Shown: piece by piece, positions 18,942-25,264 of the stretch
How positions within the stretch are numbered: the stretch's first letter is position 1
How the letters are laid out: the number at the start of each line of letters is the position of its first letter
DNA from: Isochrysis galbana
Lineage: Eukaryota > Haptophyta > Isochrysidales > Isochrysidaceae
Assembly: GCA_018136815.1 (NCBI GenBank)
Contig: CM030942.1
Location: 532,597-557,860, forward strand
DNA length: 25,264 nt
Reading direction: 5' to 3'
Position numbers and translations under genes: made by a program
Notes under the pieces: model-generated
Database searches by the model: none
Told to the model about the DNA's origin: nothing
The model's input: the letters and a program-made list of their open reading frames with translations, nothing else

Positions 18942-20219
18942 CTAGTGGGCGTTCCAGCTGGCAACATCGAGGATCTCACCCGAGTCCCAATCGCCCACCT
19001 TCTCCACCGTGGCGTCACCTTCGTCCGAGGTCACCGTGACGACGGCAACGTCACCTGTGTCGCGGAATATCTTCATGCGGCGAAGGCGTGGCGCATACAC
19101 ATGCATCGTGATGGCCGGGTGCCCGGAGCGGTTCTCAATGCGGTGTATGCCAATCTCATTGTTGGCGTAGGTCTGCTTGCCCGGGATGTCGCCCGTGGCA
19201 TCGGCACCGCCACAGCCGAGGGAGCGCACCTGCACGGCACGAAGTGGGCCACACTTGCCCGTGATGTTGCCACGCGGGTCCTCGCGCGCCTGCCGCTCGA
19301 ACTTCTTATCGAGGAGCGGCAGGTCGAACTGTACCTCGTGCACCTCACCCTCGACGGCACACACCCAACAACTGGATTCGTCGTGACAATGGATGGTCGA
19401 GCGAGCACCGGCAGGCCAGCACATCAGGAGCACCTCCATCTCGGGCGTCGAAAGCATCACATTGCGAGTGTAGGCCCGCGGGTCGGCCGGGTCGACCGAG
19501 ACATAGGGCGCATATTCCTCGGGCCGCGGGAACCAGCGAGCAATCTCGCGGCCGATGCCACGCACGTCGTGCTCGGCCACGCAGTGTACGCCGGCCAGTC
19601 GCTCTTTCAGCGTTGTAAGCAGCGAGCCAAGCGAGTGCGCCTGTGGCATGAGCGAGCCACAGTTGGCGTAAAGCGGCTGGCCGCCGTCGGAGACAGGCTG
19701 GAGCGCTGCAAGCATCCGCGGTTTGAGCTCGGCACCAAAGCGCTCCGCCTCAGCGCGCGATAGGAGCGTCACAACGAACGTAGCTTCGCCACACGCCGGG
19801 TGCATTACGCGTACGTCAGAGACGCCCGTCTCCATCTGTTGTAGCTCAAACGAGAGACGCTGCACGATTTTCTCAAAGCACTCGACGCGACCAGCCGCCG
19901 CGCGGAAAGCGAGAACCTCCATCTGCTCGCCCGTGCCAAGGTCGCAGAGCTTGCGCGAGGCAGGTGCGGGAACGGGCGCTCGCTGCGCGACGAGGGAGGC
20001 GATCGAAGCCAACCCGTCGTCGCCGCAAAACGAGGGGAGCGACGTCTCAGCCGGAAAGTTGGCTAGACGTGAGAGGCCAGTGAGCCGTCGGATGAACGCA
20101 CGGCTGAAGTGCGAGGTAAAGGGTGGCTGCACTCGGGAGAGGAGCTGTGGGAGGGATGTGGAGTGGCGGGAAGGGTGAAAGGGGCGGGCGAGACGGAGTG
20201 GGACGCGGGCGGGAGCCAT
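18942..20219 (-). CDS. CDO1: Cysteine dioxygenase with N-terminal ABM-like domain
   Basis: The start at 20217-20219 has a strong context (GACGCCATGG), and the frame upstream is only CT-repeat. It gives 425 residues. Residues 1-60 are rich in Arg, Ser, Pro and Leu without acids, like a mitochondrial or plastid transit peptide. Residues 98-195 resemble an ABM (antibiotic biosynthesis monooxygenase) ferredoxin-like fold: EVLAFRAAAGRVECFEKIVQ, then FVVTLLSRAEAERFGAEL. Residues 240-385 are cysteine dioxygenase. Iron ligands are His 277 and 279 (IHCHD) and His 359 (IGIHRIEN). Cys 284 and Tyr 375 sit where the Cys-Tyr cofactor forms, His 373 is conserved, and Arg 252 (YTRN) matches the substrate-binding Arg. 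It should oxidise cysteine to cysteine sulfinate with O2 and non-haem iron. About 28 extra residues lie between the HxH pair and the third His. The symbol is a family-level name. A related thiol dioxygenase is the alternative. Confidence 0.85.
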   Translation of the reverse strand: MAPARVPLRLARPFHPSRHSTSLPQLLSRVQPPFTSHFSRAFIRRLTGLSRLANFPAETSLPSFCGDDGLASIASLVAQRAPVPAPASRKLCDLGTGEQMEVLAFRAAAGRVECFEKIVQRLSFELQQMETGVSDVRVMHPACGEATFVVTLLSRAEAERFGAELKPRMLAALQPVSDGGQPLYANCGSLMPQAHSLGSLLTTLKERLAGVHCVAEHDVRGIGREIARWFPRPEEYAPYVSVDPADPRAYTRNVMLSTPEMEVLLMCWPAGARSTIHCHDESSCWVCAVEGEVHEVQFDLPLLDKKFERQAREDPRGNITGKCGPLRAVQVRSLGCGGADATGDIPGKQTYANNEIGIHRIENRSGHPAITMHVYAPRLRRMKIFRDTGDVAVVTVTSDEGDATVEKVGDWDSGEILDVASWNAH

Positions 20220-20379
20220 GGCGTCAGAGAAAGGGCTGGTGGGGGGGCAGGAGGGGGACGCGAGAGGCGAAGGGTGAGCGCAGAGAGAGTGGGAGATGGG
20301 GGGGGAAGAGGGAGACCGAGGAGGTGGGACAGGCGGAGAAGAAGATGAGAAAGAGGGGGTGAGGAGGTGAGAAGGGGCT

Positions 20380-20705
20380 GGGGGTGAGAGGGAGAGAGAG
20401 GGGGGAAGGGGGGAAGGGGGGGGGAGGGAGAGAGAGGGGGGGGGGGCGAGAGGGAGGGAGGGAGAGAGAGTAGAGAGAGAGATCAGTCGGAGAGAAAATG
20501 CGCATGAGAGAGAGAAGAGGAGCGACGAAAAGAAGGGAAGACAGCGAGAGGAAGGAAGAAGAAGAAGAGAGAGAGACCGAGGGTGGAGCCGTGTGGACGG
20601 GTGGTGCGAGAAGACGATGGGGAGAAGAGAGAGAGAGGAGAGAGGGTAGAGAGTCGGGACGGGTGCCGCCGTCTTCTCGAACGAAGATGGGAGAGAGATA
20701 TGGAT
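20380..20705 (-). repeat. CT-rich (coding strand) tract before the cysteine dioxygenase start
   Basis: GA- and GGGA-rich on the plus strand, this is a pyrimidine tract in the gene's own orientation, upstream of the ATG at 20219. With the opposite-polarity block at 20731-21180 it forms a purine-then-pyrimidine leader. The Ser/Leu/Pro frame through it is most likely not translated. Confidence 0.8.
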
Positions 20706-20730
20706 GGGAGATTTGATGGTGTCCCCCCGC

Positions 20731-21180
20731 TCTTCTCTCTCTCTCCCTCCCTCTCTCTCCCTCTCTCTCCCTCTCTCTCCCTCCTCCTTAGAGACTCTCA
20801 CTCTCCCTCTCTCCCCCTCCTCTCTTCTCCTCGGCGCTCGCCTGTCCAACTCGTTCTTTTCTTGATTTTCGCAAGTTTCTTCGCATTTGTGAGAGTGCCC
20901 CTCTCCCGCTTCATCGATCAGGGTCAGACTCACGCTGAGAGAAAGCGATCAGACCCACAGGATGAGAGGAGAAAGAGAGAGAGAGAGAGAGAGAGAGATG
21001 TGGAGGATGTGGGGCGCGGCGGCGGCGCGGAGAGGAGGGACTCTCTCTCTCGACTCTCTCTCTCTCTCTCTCTCTCTCTACTCTCTCTGTCTCTCCACTC
21101 TCTCTCTCTCTCTTCTCTGTCTCCTCTCCCTCTCCCTCTCCCTCCCTCTCTCTCTCCCTTTCTCTCTCGCTCGCTCTTCT
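20731..21180 (-). repeat. GA-rich (coding strand) blocks further upstream of the cysteine dioxygenase gene
   Basis: CT-rich microsatellite on the plus strand at 20731-20830 and 21040-21180, separated by a less repetitive part and a short (GA)n at 20970-20999. Together with 20380-20705 the polarity flips, so these blocks could pair into long hairpins if transcribed. Confidence 0.8.
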
Positions 21181-21218
21181 CTTCCTTCACCTTTCATCTT
21201 GGGCTCACCAACCCCCCC

Positions 21219-21385
21219 CCCAAATCCCGACGACGTTGGGCTCAGAAAACTTCTGTAAAAATTCCGTAATTTTGGGAGGAACGAACCCCTTCCGCGCGGC
21301 GAACGAGGTCGCGATCGCTTATTCACAGAGAGAGAGCGCGCGCCCACTCTCGCCAGCGGAGGGTTCGGACTAACGTTAAAGTGAG
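21219..21385 (-). repeat. Leader/LTR-like segment, copy 2
   Basis: This is a diverged copy of 5236-5410 in the same orientation, ending CGTTAAAGTGAG on the plus strand. No Gag-like frame accompanies it; instead the cysteine dioxygenase gene lies downstream on the minus strand. It may be the remnant of a related element, such as a solo LTR with leader, now sitting in the promoter region of that gene. The adjoining 21386-21728 shows short repeats of GTTCTATAC type near 21440-21475 and no gene. Confidence 0.5.
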
Positions 21386-21728
21386 TGCAGCCTCCTGCGG
21401 GAGGAGAGCAGCGGGAGAGGCGCGCCGCCGCCATGGCTAGCGTTCTACGTTCTATACGTTCTATACGTTCTACGTTGCCGCTGCGCCGCAGCCGCCGCAC
21501 ACCACACACCACCACGAAACCACGAAAGCGAACGCGCTGGGGAACTAAGAGCGTGCGGAGCGCCGGCGCTTCACCGATCCTTGCCCGCGGCTGCCGCGTC
21601 GCTCCTCACGCGCAGCCAGCCGAGCCGCACGCGCACGCGTCTCCCTTCCTCCTATCTATGCCTCCCGGGCTAGCGGCGGCGGACTCTGTACTCTAGGTCT
21701 CGACTTATCCTGTAAACGGGCGCGAGAC

Positions 21729-21941
21729 TTACCGAACCCCCTTCTCCGCGCTCTCTCCCCCCTCTCTTGCGGCACGCGCGATGGCGCGCCGCCTGCGGCA
21801 GGCCTGCGGCTGCCCTCGTGGCAACCCCTGGAGGCTCCTGGAGCTAGGAGGCCAGCTCAAGGGGCAGAGGGCAGAGGAGGGGCAGGCAGCCGGCGCGGTG
21901 GAGTGGGCGAAGAGAGAGGAGGGGAGCGTGGCGCGCTCCAT
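21729..21941 (-). pseudogene. 5' fragment of ORF1 retroelement, copy 3
   Basis: The minus-strand frame starts MERATLPSS directly after the perfect palindrome, in the same context as copy 2 (GATAGGGTCATGGAGCGCGC). Only about 70 codons follow, Pro/Ser/Arg-rich, with no match to the conserved core, so it is a severely truncated copy. Confidence 0.5.
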
Positions 21942-21945
21942 GACC

Positions 21946-21963
21946 CTATCGTTATAACGATAG
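21946..21963. repeat. Perfect 18-bp palindrome at the 5' end of ORF1 copy 3
   Basis: CTATCGTTATAACGATAG is identical to its own reverse complement. It sits four bases from the start codon of the copy 3 fragment. See the near-palindrome at 15694-15711. Confidence 0.8.
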
Positions 21964-22685
21964 TTGTGAACCAAGTATATAAACTTTGTTGGCCTAGGCC
22001 TAGTGCTAGTGCCTCTTTTGTTCTCGGCGTTGTTAGAAATTGCATAATTATGCCCCGGTATCGCATACCTATATGAATACCGATATGGTGTACGGAATGC
22101 ACCTCGACTCGTTAAATCAAGTGGTATGTGGTAGTGGTACGCGTGCCACTCCGTAGAGATGGAAGGGAGGGGAGTAGGTGGCAATAGTGTGCCTAATTTA
22201 GGGGTTAGGGGTTATAATCATAATTATATACCAAAATAGACGAGAGGGGTGTGACAAAAAATTGCACCTTCTCAAGCCGCCTGACGCTGACTCGCTTATC
22301 GCTCAATACGTTGTTAAATGACTCAACAATATATCAATTCTACTATTGACATTCGATGGTCGACGATGGCTCACACCGAGTCTGTCGCACATTTGACGGA
22401 ACTCGACCTCTCCCATCCTAGTTGGTCCGCTTGTGGTGATACTAGCGGACATGAGTACTGTACATGGAATTTGTTCATGTAGTGCACTGTATCTAAACTT
22501 TGTTCACGTAGTCGGACCCTTCCCCTTTCGCTCTGTACAAGTACCTTTGTTCACGTAGTCGACCCCTCCCTTCGCTCGTAGCAGTGATTGCGAAGCACGA
22601 CTCCTCAGGCTATTTGGGTTATCTTAACATACAAATGCAAGGAAGAACAAACACGGTCGAGAGAGAGTTGCGGCCGTGGCAGCAT
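21964..22685. other. Gene-free interval downstream of the GT90 gene
   Basis: No coding frame is supported. The interval contains the palindrome GGCCTAGGCC near 21990, two telomere-like TTAGGGG units at 22198-22212, and three spaced repeats of TTTGTTCACGTAGT type (22469-22487 imperfect, 22498-22520 and 22545-22567). Part should be the 3' untranslated region of GT90. Confidence 0.5.
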
Positions 22686-23975
22686 TTAGGTAGCAGTTGA
22701 TGGCGGCCAAAGTGTCTGCCAGCCGCCATCCCCCTCCCGGCTAGGGCACCTTATCGTCGCATTGGGGCAGTCGGCACCAATGCAACATCCAACGTGGTGC
22801 CTGGGCCCGCCGTCGAGGCACCTGCTCTGTTGGACCAGCTGCATCAGGTCAGCTTCGTCACGTAAGAGCGTGTACCCAGGTCGAAGGGTGACGCGACTGG
22901 TCATCCGGGCAGCGTACTGCGATAGCAGTGTGTGGAAATACCGGAGTACGCCGTCAAAATTGATGGTGTGTGTGGCGAAGTGGCCACCGGCGTGTGCGAT
23001 CCGGCGTGCTCGTGCCTCGTCCTTGCGAAGCTCAAGCAGCGCTGGCAGCACACCCTCTACCTTGTTAACAACCACAAAGTGAACATCCGGCTGAAGCAGC
23101 GGCAGGAAGAACTCATTCCATGGCGAGCGCACGTGGATGACAACGGAACCGCACGCAAGAAGCGAGCGCAGCCTGCTGCTATAGCCAAAGCCAGGGATTG
23201 AGAGCAGGTAGCGGTAGCGGCACGCATCAGTCATGGGCACCGAGCGATCGCTGTGGACCTCACGCCTCGCCGACGCGTTCATCCGTGCCGCCGCACCATG
23301 CGAAATATCGCGAAAAGTGGAGTGCACGTCACGCACATGGAGCAGCGTTCCATTGGCTGCGCGGTGCGCCGCATAAACCGTGCGGAGGCGTTGCCGCCAC
23401 CTGCCATTAGAGAGCGAACCTGAAAAGTAGAGTTGGTCGATGCGCTTCTCCCACGGCAGACCCACCGCCATCTGGTGGATCTGGTCGGATAGCTCGCACC
23501 ACGACGGCTGCTTGCCCCAGCCGACCCATGTGAACTCGGGCGCAGGGAAGCTGCTCTTATTTCCCCTCTCCTCGAACGAGTTGGTAAGGAAGGGCACGCG
23601 TGCGCCGCAGTCGTGCTGTGAAGCATCTACCTTCTTGCACGGCGGAAAGCCAAGCATGGGTGCCACGTCCTGGTCGCTGTGAATGTAGACGAAATCGACA
23701 TCGGGTAGCCGGTACACATTCTGTGCGAGGAGCAGCAAGCGTAAAACGGACGAGCGCTCACGCCAGTGTCTCTTCACGTGCAGCATCCGCACGTAGATGC
23801 TGCCGTTGAGCACAGAAGCACGCCACGCGCCTGGCACGCCCGACATCCTGGCTGCGGAGCTGTGCACCCACTGCTCGGCGAGATCGACCGCCCCCGGAGA
23901 GAAGGAGGGCGCACCGTACCGGTCGAGAAAGGACGAGGCGAGCGCGGGCCACGGGGAGAAGCCTGAGGCCTCCAT
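22686..23975 (-). CDS. GT90 (CAP10/POGLUT-like) glycosyltransferase
   Basis: The product has 429 residues from the Met at 23973-23975. The frame is open for another 133 codons upstream, but those are CT-repeat and Tyr/Leu runs. The core block CRYRYLLSIPGFGYSSRLRS, then LLACGSVVIHVRSPWNEFF, LLQPDVHFVVV, and the C-terminal ARRIAHAGGHFATHTINFD and YAARMT, follow the order in human POGLUT1 (protein O-glucosyltransferase) and fungal CAP10. Earlier, VDFVYIHSDQD and IDQLYFSGSLSNGRWRQRL match the family's N-terminal half. Such enzymes move glucose or xylose from UDP-sugar to proteins or capsule glycans in the secretory pathway. Its acceptor here is unknown. No clear signal peptide follows this Met, so an upstream exon or earlier start could supply one. 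Confidence 0.85.
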   Translation of the reverse strand: MEASGFSPWPALASSFLDRYGAPSFSPGAVDLAEQWVHSSAARMSGVPGAWRASVLNGSIYVRMLHVKRHWRERSSVLRLLLLAQNVYRLPDVDFVYIHSDQDVAPMLGFPPCKKVDASQHDCGARVPFLTNSFEERGNKSSFPAPEFTWVGWGKQPSWCELSDQIHQMAVGLPWEKRIDQLYFSGSLSNGRWRQRLRTVYAAHRAANGTLLHVRDVHSTFRDISHGAAARMNASARREVHSDRSVPMTDACRYRYLLSIPGFGYSSRLRSLLACGSVVIHVRSPWNEFFLPLLQPDVHFVVVNKVEGVLPALLELRKDEARARRIAHAGGHFATHTINFDGVLRYFHTLLSQYAARMTSRVTLRPGYTLLRDEADLMQLVQQSRCLDGGPRHHVGCCIGADCPNATIRCPSREGDGGWQTLWPPSTAT

Positions 23976-24002
23976 TGCGGCCGGGCGGGGTGCTTCCCGG
24001 AG

Positions 24003-24291
<289 letters not shown>

Positions 24292-24721
24292 TAGTAGTAG
24301 TAGTAGTAGAGTAGTAGAAGTAGTATTGTATTCGAGAGTAGCAGTAGTGTAGTAATGTAGTAATGCTCAGCCATCTCTTCCCACGCGTGACGTGTGTACT
24401 CTTTTTATAAGTCTGTACTAGTAAATAAGCGCCTTCTTCATATTCTCGCCCGCCTCACGCGCGGCCTTGCTCGTTCAAGTCTGTAAATAAACATAGTAGG
24501 AGTATTAGATCCTACGCGGGCCCCGCAGCTGCGCGCGCGCCACATCCAGTTCTTCTACGTCGTAGAGGGAGAAGAGTAGTAGAGAGAGAAGAGTAGGAGT
24601 GAGTAGGACCAACCCTGCAAGCTTCAAGTCTCTCCTCTTGTTCTCTTCTACTCTTAGACTTCGACTTCAAATCACGGTGTGTTGTGGACCCCCTGTGGTC
24701 TAAATTGTTTACAACGGGAGC

Positions 24722-24859
24722 CGAGAGGAGAGAGAAGAGAGAGAGAAGAGAGAGAGAGAGAGAGGGAACCCAGTGTGTGGGAGAGGAGCGCCTCTCGCCC
24801 GGCCCTCGCGCCCCACCTCACGCACTCGCTCGCTCTCTCTTACTCTCTGTTCCCTCCTC
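24722..24859 (+). repeat. GA block then CT block before the SelW-like start
   Basis: Purine-rich (GA)n at 24722-24765, then C/T-rich 24790-24859, then the ATG at 24873. This is the same order as at 7236-7560 and 11977-12724. Confidence 0.75.
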
Positions 24860-24872
24860 CGCTGCGACCTCG

Positions 24873-25264
24873 ATGGCTCGGTGCGTCCCCGTCAAGATCG
24901 AGTACTGCGTGCCCTGACACTACCAAGCCAACGCCGAGGCGTTCGGAGCCGCTCTTCTCGAGGAGATGGGAGAGGAGAGGCTGGCGCTCGAGGTGTGCCG
25001 AGAGCGGGGGCGAGCAGTGCGATCGCGGGCCCGGGGGCGGCTGGCGCTCGGGGTGCGGATGGGTTGCGGGGCGAACGGGACGAGGGATGATCTCACAGTC
25101 CCGAGGACCGCTGGCGCTCGAGGTATGCGCACGAGCGCAGCGAGCGAGTTGACGTGGGAGCGGCTTTACTTCTTCTTCAGTGCCGAGAAAAGCGGCTGGC
25201 ACTCGTGGTGGACGCTGAGAGGGGCAGGATGGTGCCGAGAAGGGTCTTGCGCACGAGCGTGTCT
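24873..25264 (+). CDS. Candidate SelW/Rdx-type selenoprotein, N-terminal part, in-frame TGA (partial at right edge)
   Basis: From the ATG at 24873 the frame reads MARCVPVKIEYCVP, then TGA (24915-24917), then HYQANAEAFGAALLEEMGEE. A short basic start, a beta strand (VKIEYC), a C-x-x-[C/U] motif and an amphipathic helix are the hallmark of the thioredoxin-like Rdx/SelW family, where TGA at the second redox position encodes selenocysteine. If decoded, Cys 12 and Sec 15 would form the redox pair. After the helix, GAG|GTGTGC at 24992-24993 may be an intron donor and TTACTTCTTCTTCAG at about 25166-25180 an acceptor. The unspliced frame is also open to the edge, but neither reading gives a recognisable Rdx C-terminus. 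The required SECIS element would lie to the right. A chance short frame cannot be excluded. Confidence 0.5.
24981..25205 (+). repeat. Four imperfect CTGGCGCTCG repeats across the possible exon-intron junction
   Basis: CTGGCGCTCG occurs at 24981, 25041 and 25111, and as CTGGCACTCG at 25196. Each is followed by a (G/A)(G/A)GT(G/A)-like start resembling the candidate donor. Spacing is 60, 70 and 85 bases, so this is not a regular tandem array. Confidence 0.6.

Noticed and set aside
20220..20933. N-terminal extension of 238 residues on the cysteine dioxygenase frame
   Set aside because: It is almost wholly CT-repeat (Ser/Leu/Pro), and a strong start context with a transit-like N-terminus occurs at 20219.
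22197..22216. Telomeric repeat
   Set aside because: Only two TTAGGGG-like units are present, too few to call an interstitial telomere.

Overview
This is nuclear DNA of a eukaryote, most likely a GC-rich unicellular alga. The reasons are short GT-AG introns with pyrimidine-rich acceptors, long GA/CT microsatellites, several retroelement relics, Golgi-type glycosyltransferases, a lectin/TIR-like membrane protein of a kind found in algal genomes, and a candidate selenoprotein. A haptophyte or similar marine alga is my best guess, but nothing here fixes the taxon.

Layout. 1-5023 (minus): one reading frame of about 1,670 codons that runs off the left edge and is broken only by a single TAG at 2252-2254. 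It encodes a Gag-like protein followed by a Ser/Pro/Glu-rich linker, so a Gag-(stop)-Pol-type retroelement whose enzymes would lie left of the window. 5236-6811: its leader/LTR-like region, with a recent tandem duplication of about 0.5 kb. 7571-9691 (plus): a three-exon DUF6625-type, putative Golgi glycosyltransferase. 10121-11728 (plus): an intact ORF1-like retroelement protein with a CCCH-type cluster. 12728-14923 (plus): a C-type lectin domain, seven predicted membrane helices and a C-terminal TIR-like domain. 15463-17686: a 39-bp minisatellite followed by a broken second copy of the ORF1 element. 17690-18941: no recognised gene. 18942-20219 (minus): cysteine dioxygenase with an extra N-terminal ABM-like domain. 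21219-21963: a second copy of the Gag-element leader and a 5' fragment of a third ORF1 element. 22686-23975 (minus): a GT90 (CAP10/POGLUT-like) glycosyltransferase. 24873-end (plus): start of a candidate SelW/Rdx-type selenoprotein with an in-frame TGA in a CxxU motif.

The host genes are not an operon. Three of them (DUF6625, GT90, lectin-TIR) relate to making or recognising glycans, and two (cysteine dioxygenase, SelW-like) to thiol or redox chemistry; this grouping may be chance. Most host genes have a purine (GA) block, then a pyrimidine (CT) block, just before the start codon, which may be a core-promoter or 5'-leader feature of this genome. The most promising items are the lectin-7TM-TIR protein, the TAG-interrupted Gag-Pol-like frame that only shows when the left-edge frame is translated by hand, the ABM-CDO fusion and the TGA-containing SelW-like start.
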